From NCBI RefSeq assembly GCF_009905375.1, contig NW_027417689.1, forward strand, positions 1 through 64,000: 64,000 bases of DNA, in the 5' to 3' direction. The notes under the pieces are model-generated. The model saw nothing but the letters and a program-made list of their open reading frames with translations, ran no database searches and was not told where the DNA came from. The stretch is from Apium graveolens. Taxonomy: Eukaryota; Streptophyta; Magnoliopsida; Apiales; Apiaceae. Position 1 is the stretch's first letter, and every line of letters begins with the position of its first letter. Shown one piece after another: positions 22,470 to 34,406 of the stretch. Both the position numbers and the translations under genes were made by a program.

Positions 22470-23479
22470 GTACGGTAGCATCGTTTAATATTTATTACAT
22501 ATGGATGTCGATAGATATATATTAGTGATATAACCAAAATTTCATATCGAAATAGTTTTATTTGGTTTGCCTTTTTAACAGTCAAACTTCAGTTTGACTA
22601 GTACAGTGAACTACTTTTTATTCCTGCATTGGTGATTCGATTTTTTTAAAAATATTTTTCAAAGATCCAACCGTACGGATATCAATAGATATATATTAGT
22701 TATGTAAACAAAGTTTCATATCAAAATAATTTTATTGGGTTTATCATTTTAACAATCAAGCTTCCAGTTTGACTAGTACAGTTAATTACTGTTTATTCCT
22801 GAATTGGTGTTTCGATTTTTTTAAAAACAAATTTCAACGATCCAACCATATGGATGTCAATATATATATATATTAGTAATATAACCAAAATTTTATATCA
22901 AAATAATTCTATTTATTTTGCCATTTTAACAGTCAATTTTCAGTTTGACTGATACAACCAGTGTTTATTCCTGGATTGTTGTTTCGATTTTTAAAAAAAT
23001 ATTTTTCAACGACCCAACCATATGGATGTCAATAGATATGTATATTAGTGATATAATCAAAATTTCATATCAAAATAATTTTATTTTTTTTGCCATTTTA
23101 ATAGTCAATTTTCAGTTTGACTAGTACAACTAACTAGTGTTTATTCCTGGATTGTTGTTTCGATTTTTTTAAAATTATTTTTCAATGATTCAACCATACG
23201 AATGTCAATAGATATATATCAATAGATATATATATATTAGTGATAAAAACAAAGTTTCATATCAATATAATTTTATTTGGGTTATCATTTTAACATTCAA
23301 ACTTCAGTTTGACTAGTACAGCTAACTACTGTTTAAACCTGAATTGGTATTTCGATTTTTTAAAAAATAAATTTCAACGATCCAACCGTATTGATGTCAA
23401 TAGATATATATATATTTAGTAGTGACTTGACCAAAATTTTATATCAAAATAACTTTATTTGTTTTACCATTTTAACAGT
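22470..23479 (+). repeat. Tandem array, period about 175 bp, five to six diverged copies
   Basis: The anchor CAGTTTGACTAGTACA (or a close variant) recurs at 22590, 22765, 22941, 23113 and 23305, spacings of 175, 176, 172 and 192. Other unit landmarks are TGATTCGATTTTT, ATCCAACCGTATGGATGTCAATAGATATA and ATCAAAATAATTTTAT. The last unit is cut after TTTTAACAGT by the LTR-like sequence at 23480. The array is AT-rich and contains no gene. Confidence 0.85.
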
Positions 23480-23599
23480 TGTTATGGATTAAAAACTAAT
23501 ATATATGATTGTTGTATTTAGTACTAAGGAACGTGAGCTTCAAGGCTCGATTTGGCTGCTCTCGTGTTTCATAGCTTAACTCTACCTTTACGATATGCC
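23480..23599 (-). repeat. U5-like end of an older Gypsy-type LTR, split by element C
   Basis: On the minus strand, joined across element C to 31532 onward, the sequence reads ...GAGATACGTAGGCATATCG... and ends in AATCCATAACA, resembling the R-U5 region of plant Ty3/Gypsy (Tat/Athila-type) LTRs. No primer-binding site follows; the neighbour is the 175-bp tandem array, so this may be a solo or truncated LTR. The Gypsy assignment is tentative. Confidence 0.5.
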
Positions 23600-25255
23600 T
23601 GTTGGATTTTTATCGCAGCGGAGGCATGGTAAAACACTTTTACACATACAAAATCCAAATAAAAGCATATAAATCGTGGTAAAAACGTAGGGATCGATTA
23701 CTAACCTTTAATATGCGATCCAAGAGCAACGATCGGAGATCCTTAGCAGCTGCTCCTCAAACGTGAAGCACTCCACCAGTATCCACCAAGGAAACGACGT
23801 TAAGGAGGAGAAGGAGGTGGAGAAAATTAGGTTTTATAAAATTTTGGGGTTAGAATAAAAATAGGGTTTATAATGGTATATTTATAGACAAAATTTTCAG
23901 CTGAAATTTTCCCATAAATATTATTATTATTATCCCATTTATTATTCTCATTAATAATTAAAACACCTTTTAATTATTAATCCTTTTTCTAAACACTTTA
24001 GAAATAATTCTCTCTCTTGATTTAATTTCCAAAAAATTAAATCCTTAATTAATAATATTAAGAACTTTTTCTTAATTAATTTATAATCAATTAAATCTCA
24101 TTTAATCAATTATTAAATTTTCCAATTAATTATTTATTTCATAAATAAATAATTATTAGCCATTATTAATTAATTCCACCACCATTAAATCATTCTCCTT
24201 TTATGGTGTTACCCTGTAGGTTCAATATTAAGCCGGTAGTAGAAATAAATAATAATAAAACTATTTTATCATTATTTATATAAATTCTCTAATTTATTAA
24301 ATATGATTAATTAGTTAATCACATTTATTCTACATCGTGAGGGATACTTCTCAGCATATCGCGACTATCCGGATAATATGAATTCACTGCTTAGAATACC
24401 AAGAACCTATTCAGTGAGTAGTTACCTTACAATAAACTCCTTCTACCCTACAATGTCCCGATTAAATACAAGGCATGGATCTCGTGTCAAGCCTATCTAA
24501 TTTAATCACTTGCTTACCATTTACTATGCTTAGTTCTATGTAAATTAGAAACTCCTTTCTAATTTCATTCACTCTGGCGAGAGATTCCTGAACTAGCATA
24601 AGTGGATCAGGCTTGAACATTCGCTTCCTTCACTGGAAGGGGTAGATCCTTTATTGATCATACACTATCTTCGTGTACAAATTCCTATACCCAGTAGAGC
24701 CCTAATAATTGTCCCTGGGGACTAAAAACTAAACCAAAGCATAGTTCAGTATACACAAGATGACTATGATGACCTCAAGTCTAAGAATACTTGTACAACT
24801 ATTACTATGTGAACAACTGCTGACACGTGAGTGAACTCAATCAGTTGTTCAGCTGTGCGAGTCATGTTCAGTGAACTTATTCTATAATAAGCACCTACAT
24901 ACTAGCTATAGTGTCACCACACAAATGTCTATGAGAACAGACATCCTTCATAATGAAGCAAGCATAGTATGTACCGATCTTTGCAGATTATTAATTACCA
25001 GTTAGTAATCCTATGATCAGGAACTATTTAAGTTTAGAATTATCATCTTTTAGGTCCCACTATTATGATCTCATCATAATCCATAAAAAGCTTCACTCTA
25101 AACTATTGTATATCTTATTTAAACACTTAAATAGATAGAGCCCATAATAAAAACAAAACAAGTCTTTTATTAATATCAATGAAATCAAAACATATTACAC
25201 AGGAAGTTATTCCTAAATCCTAATTCATGATTGGACTTATGACATATTCCTTTCA
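23600..25255 (-). repeat. 3' LTR of element C
   Basis: The LTR is 1656 bp, TGTTGGATTTTTATCGC...CATATTCCTTTCA, adjoined by the polypurine tract ATCTCCCACT. It is similar to 29886-31531 with a few percent divergence by eye, so C is older than B. Confidence 0.92.
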
Positions 25256-27003
25256 ATCTCCCACTTGTACTAAAGCCAATCACTCTGGTATCTAATACCC
25301 ATCTTGTCTTTATGACGATCAAAGTGACTTTTATAAAGTAGCTTTGTGAGTGGGTCTGCTATGTTGTTATGTGTGTCAACTCTAATTCAATATAATATAA
25401 GAAATGTTACCGCGCTCCCACTAACCCTTTTGTAGACGCATGGTTCATCTACGTTTTTGATAAAATCAAACTCTTTGATTGTCTCATCAAAACGAATGTT
25501 CCATCTTTCGAGAAGCTTGGTTTAAACCACATATGGTTCGCAGCAGCTTACACACTAGGTTTTCTTTTCTCTTGGAAAGAAAACCATCTGGCTATTTGCC
25601 AGATCTCATAGTCGTAGTAAGCGGCAATCGCAAGCAAAATCCGAACTGATTTTAACAGGGCTACAGGTAAAAGGTTTCATCAAAGTCAATCCATTGCCTT
25701 TGTTTGAATCTTTTTTCCACAAGCCTGGCCTTATAGGTCTCCACCTGGCCATCTGCTATAATCTATCTTTTATATACCGTATACATAGATTCCATTCTGG
25801 ATTTCATGGCACTATGCCATTTCTCTGAGTCAACACTACTCATAGCCTCATTATAGGTCACAGGGTCGTCATCATCAATGGTCGACAACTCGTTGTCATT
25901 CTCAATGACAAGGCCATATTACATCTCAGGTTGGCGAGACACTCTCCCTGTTCTATGAATGGGCTGTTCCACAAAAGGTTGTTCAGTCAGAACAGGTGTT
26001 TCCACTTGATCCGTAGTAGTTTGTGCTTCTTGAACTTCATCAAGTTCAATTTTGCTCCCACTGTTTCCTTCAAGGATAAACTCCATTTCCAAGAAGGTAG
26101 CATGTCTGGAGACAAACACCCGATGATCGGTGTAAAAGTAATACCCTAAAGTCTCTTTAGGATATCCCACAAAACTACATTTTACGGATCGATATTCCAG
26201 CTTATCTGGGTCAACTTACTTGACATAAGCTGGACATCCCCAAATCTTAACGTGTTTAAGACTCGGTTTCCTTTCTTTCCATATCTCATACGGAGTTTGA
26301 GGAACATATTTGGAAGGCACCTTATTCAGTAAATATGCCGAGGTTTCCAATGCATAACCCCATAGGAATACTGGAAGATTTGCATAACTCATCATGGACC
26401 GAACTATGTCTAACAAAGTTCGATTTCTCCTTTCAGATACCAATCTGGAGGCGTCCACTGGGAGACTATACCATTTACTTTGAGATAATCCAGAAACTCT
26501 CCATTCAAGTATTCACCACCTCGATCTAATCAAAGAATTATAATACTATGTTTGGTTTGTTTCTCCACTTCATACTTATACTCTTTGAACTTTTCAAAGG
26601 CTTCAGACTTGTGTTTCATCAAACACATATCCGAATCTAGATCTATTATCCATGAAAGTAATGAAGTATGAAAATCCACCCATGGCTTGCTTAGACATTG
26701 GTCCACATACATCTGTGTGTACCATTCCTAGCAAATTTGCAGTCCTCTCTCCATGTCTACTAAATGGAGACTGCAGTGCCACTTTAAAGTGAGATTTTCA
26801 TCATCCCTTTTCTTTTATTAGATTGTTCAATCTGAAGTAAATTATGTCACATATATACAGACCATTATTTAAAGCACCACGTCCATAAAGAATATTATCT
26901 TTAAGAATAGAACATTCATTATTCTCAATAATAAATGAAAATCCAGCCAAGTCTAATATGGGAATAATATTCCTCACAATCAAGGGAACAAAATAACAAT
27001 TAT
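25256..27003 (-). pseudogene. Element C: fragmented protease end, integrase and RT remnants
   Basis: Short minus-strand frames in pol order: FSFIIENNECSIL (about 26.9 kb), the integrase D region with the normal motif partly lost (26530-26712), [20 protein letters not shown] with the integrase Glu (26216-26458), and [18 protein letters not shown] (25919-26170). RT is reduced to its N-terminal edge. At about 25600 there is a short deletion, and at about 25395 the sequence jumps from the position just before YVDD to the very end of pol (GTTGACACACATAACAACATAGC). All catalytic parts of RT and RNase H are gone. Stops and frameshifts are frequent. Confidence 0.85.
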
Positions 27004-28066
27004 TTAAAAAACAATAGTCTTGCCCGTAGGCATATGTAAATGAAATGATTCTACATCTACAGTAGCAACTCTTGCTCCATTTCCCATCAGTAGAATCACC
27101 TCCTCTTCCTCAAGAGTCCTACTTCTCCTTAGTCCCTGCAACAAATTGCAGATATGAGAACCACAGGAGGTATCTAATACCCAAGTAGAAATTTGATTTA
27201 ATGACATATTCACTTCTATCATTGAACATACCTGAATCAGAAGCGGTAGTCTCACTACCCTTCTTCTTCTTCAATTCTGCAAGGTAAACCTTGCAGTTCC
27301 TCTTCCAGTGCCCCACCTTGTTACAGTGAAAGCAAACAACTTTGCTCTTGGGGTCTTCAGCTTTTGGTGGAACCGACATTTTCTCACCTACTTTCTTCTT
27401 CTTGGAAGGGTTCCTATTCCTTTTCTTAGGATTGTAACCTTCACCAATTAGAAGAACAAAACTCTTCTTAGGGGGAAAATTCGATTCCGCAGTCTTCAAC
27501 ATGTTATGGAGTTCAGGCAGGCTGACATCCAACTTATTCATGTGAAAGTTCACAACAAACTGCGAGAACGAACTCGGAAGCGATTGCAAGACCATGTCTT
27601 GGTTCAGCTCCCCATCCATGGCAAAACCAAGTTGTCCAAGACGTTCAATCAAATTGATCATCTTAAGTACATGGTCATTCACATATGATCCTTCAGACAT
27701 CCTACAACCGAACAACTCCTTCGATATCTCATATCGAGCTGTCCTCCCTGCCACATCATACAACTCTTGTAGATGCATGAGGATAGTGTGAGCATCCATA
27801 TGCTCATGTTGCTTCTGTAGCTCAATGTTCATGGAAGCTAGCATGATGCATTGAGCAACATTTGCATCATCTACCCACTTACGATACACAACATGTTCAT
27901 CATTATGTGCATCACTAGTAGGTTCAGTAGGCTTAGGTGAGTCAATCACGTATTCCAGCTTCTCAATCCTGAGAACAATTCTCAAGTTTCGAAGCCAGTC
28001 AGCATAATTAGGACCAGTCAACTTGTGAGCATCCAGTATGCTCCTGAGTGATAGTGCAGAAGACAT
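27004..28066 (-). pseudogene. Element C: gag with zinc knuckle, frameshifted into protease
   Basis: The ATG at 28066 begins MSSALSLRSILDAHKLTGPN. The gag body is intact (WLRNLRIVLRIEKLEYVIDS, AQCIMLASMNIELQKQHEHM, HVLKMINLIERLGQLGFAMD, LPELHNMLKTAESNFPPKK) and is followed by a correct CCHC knuckle, CFHCNKVGHWKRNC. One extra base near 27225, compared with element D, moves the frame from SGMFMIEVNM to SGMFNDRSEYV. The protease continues in another frame (27255-27004) with LDTSCGSHICN and VILLMGNGARVA. Gag could still be made as a frame-terminated protein of about 300 residues with an aberrant tail. Confidence 0.85.
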
Positions 28067-29885
28067 AATGTATATTGTAAATCTATAAATGATAAACACA
28101 TAACAACACTTAGCAAATATTCAATTTCATTTTAAAAACACTATATGAATCGGGTCTTTATTCATAAGTGGCTCCCACTAGTTTATCTAATTTATTCAAC
28201 CCCCTACGTGAAAAATTAAGCATTCATAATGCTAGTGGGAATAGGGATCCTACATTCCATTACACAACCCCGGCTATAGCATGAACCACCATGTAATGTT
28301 CAATAGGGACAACTCTTGTCAATTACATCTTATGTTATTCCCTAATCAAACTTTAGCCTCTTGAATAATTGAGTCTCGGCTGTGGCACGACAAACTCAAT
28401 ATTCTAAGTCAAGTCTAACCCAACATTCCGTACAGTTGAATCAGTCCCCAAAGGCCCACGGCTGTGGCACGTACCGACCTTTAGATTCTTATTCAATGTA
28501 CACATCTCTATGTAATAGACGAGTATTTCTTATTTCGAAATCAAAGCCCTCAGCTGTAGCACGAACCGACAATGATTCAAAAATAAGAACTACTTTTCTA
28601 TCATGTTGGAAGGCTATGACCGACACAAGCCCGTTGTATCATTGGCCAATTACTACTTGATATTATTTAATTTTAGAGGGATGATATTATGTTACAATCA
28701 TAATCATATTATAAAGAAATTCTTCCTTTTAAATTAAATATTTCAAATCAATAATCAGATGATTCCCAGATCGGGTGGAGCATTGTCAAGAGGCGTCACT
28801 TAATAACCCTTTCTTACAGATAGAAATCTGTTGTTGACAGAATCATCCTTTCTCTCATATCAAAAATTCATATTCAATTACGTGTTTCATAAATACAAGA
28901 ATCTCATGATTGTATTCATAATATTATTATTAAGGTTATGAAACACTTTCACTATACTAGGTTGTCTAACAAACGCCTTATGTTTATTTAAGTTCACTTA
29001 AATCTATCATCGCATGATAAACTAAGCATATATCACATATATAAACATGAATAAACATCAAGGTAGACATTTTACATCATCTAGCATATTAGTCTAAGCA
29101 TTATACATCTCTATGTATCACATGAAGCATTTAAAAGCAGTTAAAACAGTTAAAAACAGCTTTAAAACACTTTCGGAAATATAAACAGTTCAAAACTTTT
29201 ATATAAACTAAAATTTGATCACTCCATTAGATCCGTCTCAGAAAAACGAATCCAACGATATATTGCATGCCTAAAACGGAGACGGGCTGTAACGCATTAC
29301 AGGAACGCGTTACAAGCCCTGTAACGCATTCCGGTGATGCTTTACAAGCCTTTTAAGCCATTAAAAGGTGTAACACATTCCGTGAATGCGCCACAGGGTG
29401 TAACGCATTCCCGGAATGCGCGACACCCCTTCGCGCGCGCGTGCGCCACACGCGCCTGCAGCAGCCGCCGTTGCTTCTGCACAGAAAATGAGCCTGACAT
29501 TCTTTCTGCCGTACCTGTTCTTTTTCTGTCTTTTCTTCCGTGCATTAGTCAGACAAGCAGCAGATGCAACAGATGTACAAATATATATACATACTTACAA
29601 TTTATATATATATGATTATTTAATTACGAATTTAATTACAACAACTTCAAAAATTCATAATAAATAATCTATACATCATAAAATTATGAAAAAAATACCC
29701 AGACGATCTACAACACTTGTAGAACCCAGATCAACATTCAAAATTATTATGAGAAACGATTTCTCATCAGACAAAATTAATCCATAATATAACTTGTAAA
29801 AATCATAATTAATTCATACAAGCACATAAAATTCTGAAATTTTTACCACAGATCTATATGCTTACAACCTAAGCTCTGATACCAT
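28067..29885 (-). promoter_or_regulatory. Element C leader with four-fold motif and palindromes, PBS at its end
   Basis: This is untranslated leader. Near gag it has four copies of the GGCTGTAGCACG motif (starting 28272, 28378, 28460 and 28552, the first and last slightly changed). Near the PBS it has four 27-nt imperfect palindromes with core GCATTCC-GGAATGC (29288-29314, 29320-29346, 29369-29395, 29399-29425). The GC-rich block 29280-29480 is unusual in this AT-rich DNA. The PBS is 29873-29884. Open frames over this block are by-products of the palindromes. Confidence 0.75.
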
Positions 29886-31531
29886 TGTTGGATTTTAATC
29901 GCAGCAGAGGCATGGTAAAACAGTTTTACACATACAAAATCCAAATAAAGCATATAAATCATGGTAAAAACGTAGGGATCGATTACTAACCTTTAATATG
30001 CGATCCAAGAGTAACGATCGGAGATCCTTAGCAGCTGCTCCTCAAACGTGAAGCACTCCACCGGTATCCACCAAGAAAACGACGTTAAGGAGGTGGAGAG
30101 AATTAGGTTTTATAAAATTTTGGGGTTAAAATAAAAATAGGGTTTATAATGGTATATTTATAGGCAAAATTTTCAGCTGAAATTTTTCCATAAATATTAT
30201 TATTATTATCCCATTTATTATTCTCATTAATGATTAAAACACCTTTTAATTATTAATCCTTTTTCTAAACACTTTAGAAATAATTCTCTCTCTTGATTTA
30301 ATTTCCAAAAAATTAAATCCTTAATTAATAATATTAAGAACTTTTTTTTAATTAATTTATAATCAATTAAATCTCATTTAATCAATTATTAAATTTGCCA
30401 ATTAATTATTTATTTCACAAATAAATAGTTATTAGCCATTATTAATTAATTCCTCCACCATTAAATCATTTTCCTTTTATGGTGTGACCCTGTAGGTTCA
30501 ATATTAAGCCGGTAGTAGAAATAAATAATAATAAAACTATTTTATCATTATTTATATAAATTCTCTAATTTATTAAATATGATTAATTAATTAATCACAT
30601 TTATTCTACATCGTGAGGGATACTTCTCAGCATATCACGACTATCCGGATAATATGAATTCACTGCTTAAAATACCAAGAACCTATTCAGTGAATAGTTA
30701 CCGTACAATAAATTCCTTCTACCCTACAATGTACCGATTATATACAAGGCATGGATCTCGTGTCAAGCCTATCTAATTTAATCACTTGCTTACCATTTAC
30801 TATGCTTAGTTCTATGCAAATTAGAAACTCCTTTCTAATTTCATTCACTCTGGCCAGAGATTCCTGAACTAGCATAAGTGGATCAGCCTTGAACATTCGC
30901 TTCCTTCACTGGAAGGGGTAGATCCTTTATTGATCATACACTATCTTCGTGTACAAATTCCTATACCCAGTAGAGCCCTAATAATTGTCCCTGGAGACTA
31001 AGAACTAAACCAAAGCATAGTTCAGTGTACACAAGATGACTATGATGACCTCAAGTCTAAGGATACTTGTACAACTATCACTATGTGAACAACTGCTGAC
31101 ACGTGAGTGAACTCCATCAGTTGTTCAGCTGTGCGAGTCATGTTCAGTGAACTTATTCTATAATAAGCACCTACATACTAGCTATAGCGTTACCACACAA
31201 ATGTCTATGAGAACAGACATCATTCATAATGAAGCAAGCATAGTATGTACCGATCTTTGCGGATTATTAATTACCAGTTAGTAATCCTATGATCAGGAAC
31301 TATTTAAGTTTAGAGTTATCATCTTTTAGGTCTCACTATTATGATCTCATCATAATCTATAAAAAGCTTTACTCTAAACTATGGTATATCTTATTTAAAC
31401 ACTTAAATAGATAGAGCCCGTAATAAAAACAAAACAAGTCTTTTATTAATATCAATGAAATCAAAACAGATTACACAGGAAGTTATTCCTAAATCGTAAT
31501 TCATGATTGGACTTAGGACATATTCCTTTCA
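29886..31531 (-). repeat. 5' LTR of element C
   Basis: The LTR is 1646 bp, TGTTGGATTTTAATCGC...CATATTCCTTTCA, partner of 23600-25255. ATGCC (31532-31536) follows as target duplication. Confidence 0.93.
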
Positions 31532-32290
31532 ATGCCTACGTATCTCTGTGAATTAGAGAATCAAGCTAAAAAATGTAGTTCTGATCTGTGGGGTGAGGCC
31601 CCTTATATAGATGTTGGGAGTCCTTGAATTAGACTTGGTATAGGAGACTTTGTGGGCAAGTCTCATAATTAGAATGGACTTTGGAGTCCTAGATAGTAGG
31701 AAACTGATTCCTTATCCTTTTAGGTCCCCTTGAGGCTAATCTGCAAGGATTTATATCCTTATCGTGACTCTTCTCAATAGCTGATTTTTCCCTTATTAAT
31801 TAATTTCGTAACTAATTAATATACAGGGTTTTGGGCCTTCTTTGTTCCATCTGGCCTGATCTGGTCCATCAGGCCTGATCAACATGCTAACCTTTCTGGT
31901 CTGAATATCATACATCTTCTTTTTGGGCCTTGCAGCCCAAACTGTAATATTTAATTATGTAATCAGGATTTATCTATCCCTATCATTTGCCCCCCAACTT
32001 TTGGGAAACCATATAAGATTTCGCAAAAGTTAAGTTCATTTATTCCCTTACAGGGTATCATTTTGCGTAAAGTGTGGAGCGACCTACACGTTTACAACGA
32101 TTTACTTCTATTCCTTTTATTCAGGAATTATCTTAATTTACAGGAATTTTTCCTTGACTCCGGGATTTTTCCCTAATTTTCTGGATTTTTCCCTTAATTT
32201 CTGGGATTTATCCTTATTTTTCTGGATTTTTCCCTTATTTTCTGGGATTTATCCTTATTTTTGGATTTTTCAGACTTCCAGCCCTTTTTT

Positions 32291-32612
32291 GACCAGGATC
32301 CTAGTCGAAATTTCGTCCTGGATCCTAGTCGAGATATGGGTCAGCCTTGCAATCCTGGTCGAAGGAGTTTGACTAGGATCCACGACCTGGAATTCGACCA
32401 GGATCCTAGTCGAACTCCCGACCTGGATCTAGGTCGAAAACTTACCCTTTTTTCAATTCCTAGTCTTGAGTTTATCGACTAGGATTTCGACCAGGATCCT
32501 AGTCGACATTTCGACCTGAATCCTGTTCAAGAATTCTCTGTTTTTCATGCTTCCTTGTCGAAGGATTTCGACTAGGATCTACGACCTGGTTTTCGACCAG
32601 GATCCTAGTCGA
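32291..32612. repeat. Array of near-palindromes GACCAGGATCCTAGTCGA, spacing about 100 bp
   Basis: Exact copies of GACCAGGATCCTAGTCGA start at 32291, 32396, 32489 and 32595 (spacings 105, 93 and 106). Several partial copies lie between them, such as CCTGGATCCTAGTCGA and GACTAGGATCCACGACC. The motif is a near-perfect inverted repeat around GGATCC. Confidence 0.85.
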
Positions 32613-33287
32613 TTTTTGACCTGAGGTCATCATAGAAGGAGTCAGGATCAGTGTTGTTCGGGAAGGCATCTGCCCCCCGTTCAATGAATTCTTCAGAATA
32701 TCAAAGAAAGGATTAAGAAACAAAGGCGAGACAGGAACTCTACCTTTAATTGACCTAGCCTTGCCTCGTTTGGCCATCATCTCAACCCCAAAGGTTAAAG
32801 GTGGTTTAACTATTTCAGACATCTTAGCAAACTAGAACCAGAAATGGCTTCTGGATTGAAAAATCACAGAGATTTTGTCATAAAGGAATTCTAAATGAAG
32901 TTCAAGGCCCTTTACGAACACGAACGTGGTAATTCATGATCAAGGCCCATCACGAATATGACCGAGACATATTGTCCAAAAAATCAAGGTTTAACCTTGA
33001 TTAAAGATTAATTGCGTTAATCGTCAAAATTAGTAAATAAATGAAGTTCAAAAATTCAAGACTCGAGTTATTGGCCAATCATAGCCATGTTGGAACCTCC
33101 TCGGTCATGACCAAAGGTCATAGAAAAAGAGGCCGAGTAGCCTCCCCGGAAGGCCTTCAGCCGACCAAGTATCCACAATCACGGTAGAAAGTTCTCAACC
33201 AATTAGAATGTCCACGGTCACGATCAAGTGTCCATGAACACCACTACGATCAAAGAGGGTCAATGGGGATCATAAATAAAAACTCCC

Positions 33288-33540
33288 GGAAGAGTAAGAT
33301 TACATTTGAAGGTACCACAACCTCTCTTGGAAGACTGGACTCGGAAGAGTAAGATTACATTTGAAGAGTTTTCAGTCGTGGTAGTCACCACGACCACTTT
33401 TGGAAGAGTGGACTCGGAAGAGTAAGATTACATTTGAAGGCTTTTCAGCCGTGGTAATCACCGCGACCATTCTTGGAAGAGTGAACTTGGAAGAGTAAGA
33501 TTATATTTGAAGGCTTTTCAGTTGTGGTAGTCACCAGACG
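33288..33540. repeat. Tandem repeat, period about 73 bp, four copies
   Basis: The anchor GGAAGAGTAAGATTACATTT (last copy with one change) starts at 33288, 33343, 33416 and 33489, spacings of 55, 73 and 73. The unit also holds TTTTCAGCCGTGGTAGTCACC. No coding sequence is evident. Confidence 0.85.
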
Positions 33541-34073
33541 ACTCTTAGAAGTGATTTTCCCAAAAACAGTTTCAACTTTCACGGATTATTGTTCTTGAAC
33601 TGCCGAAAACTGCACTTTTGACTTGGTTGTCAATTTACTCTGACTAACTTCAGCAAAACAATGGGACAGAAGATTTGTAGAAGAGAGATATAATTTAATT
33701 TAATGATACGTGATGTTTCCCTATCGTATATTCTATAATATTTAATTTTTATTACAGGTGAAATGTTCTTGTTTAAAGATCAGCATCCTCTTCTTCTGGT
33801 AGAATGCTATTCAACTTTAGTTGGATATAATATACTAGGATACATATGATGTTGTGGCAACATAGATTAGCTACTAATTATCATCAGTAATTCATGAGGT
33901 TTACAATGTGCTCGAATTGCTTTCTGTTAACTAATTTGCATACTTAACACTTAGGTTTAAAAAAATAAACATAGAACTGTGAGTGGACACCATTCAGTTA
34001 GCTGCACTGCTTGAGGCTCATACGTGCACGAACTTCAGACATTGTTCCTTGACCAATGTTCGAGGTAACTGAA
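33541..34073. other. Intergenic DNA, nothing recognised
   Basis: This is AT-rich single-copy-looking sequence between the LTR-like repeats and the PSMD9-like fragment. I see no open frame, repeat or terminal structure. It could include intron or 3' sequence of the fragment to the right. Confidence 0.5.
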
Positions 34074-34406
34074 TCATTTGAAGGAATTATCTTCCAGAAT
34101 GAAAAAGTAAAACGTACCCAAATTTACAACTATGGATACTGCATGAACTCGATTTGTTTGTGCTTCAGCAGGAAGCTTTGGTAGCAAAGCATCACCAAAT
34201 TCTACGGTCCCAAATTTGATTATTTGATCATCAAGTTGTAAACCATCTTCTACGGCCGGAGATGCCTCACTTATTTCATCAACCATAGCGAAGGGTCGTC
34301 CACCAGTTACATCCACATCCGTCGCATTGACACTTCTCTCAGAAATTTCAATTCCACCAATATTGGAAGCAGAAATAGCTTGACTAGTACCAATCATCCC
34401 TACCAC
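34074..34406 (-). pseudogene. PSMD9/Nas2-like PDZ-domain exon fragment
   Basis: The minus-strand translation contains GRPFAMVDEISEASPAVEDG, LQLDDQIIKFGTVEFGDALL and LPAEAQTNRVHAVSIVV, which matches the start of the PDZ domain of plant 26S proteasome assembly chaperone PSMD9 (Nas2/p27) as I recall it, including the preceding DVDV segment. PSMD9 helps assemble the proteasome base. A likely splice acceptor (GTGGTAG before 34399) and donor (GG/GTACG near 34117) frame the similarity, so it resembles one internal exon. The end of the PDZ domain (normally followed by a TW..RGLLGCHF-type segment) and the N-terminal helical domain were not found nearby. It is therefore a gene fragment, captured or stranded by transposon insertion, or one exon of a gene whose other exons I failed to see. 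Confidence 0.6.

Larger units (their letters stand above)
23600..31531 (-). mobile_element. Element C: complete but defective Angela-like Copia element
   Basis: Two LTRs (23600-25255 and 29886-31531), a PBS at 29873-29884 (TGGTATCAGAGC on the minus strand) and a polypurine tract at 25256-25265 define a 7.9-kb element. A perfect target duplication, ATGCC, sits at 23595-23599 and 31532-31536. Gag is nearly complete. The GAG-pre-integrase region is missing, integrase is fragmented, and RT from the YVDD motif through RNase H is deleted. The same deletion junctions occur in element D. It is inserted in an older LTR-like sequence that continues from 31532. Confidence 0.93.
31532..33540 (-). repeat. 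Remainder of the older Gypsy-like LTR (promoter and U3-like part)
   Basis: No gene. On the minus strand there is a TATA box, CTATATAAGGGG (about 31594-31605), followed toward element C by CCTCACCCCACAG and GAGATACGTAGGCAT. This promoter-leader layout is typical of plant Gypsy LTRs. To the right is repeat-rich DNA: CTGGGATTTATCCTTATTTT units (about 32150-32265), the GACCAGGATCCTAGTCGA array and a 73-bp tandem repeat. The right boundary and target duplication were not found, so the 33540 limit is approximate. Confidence 0.45.

Noticed and set aside
29334..29667. Overlapping frames over the GC-rich block of element C
   Set aside because: They are by-products of the leader palindromes, and element D's equivalent stretch does not conserve any of the frames.
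32154..32372. Hydrophobic 72-codon frame resembling membrane protein
   Set aside because: It is the translation of short CTGGGATTTATCC-type tandem repeats within an LTR-like region.
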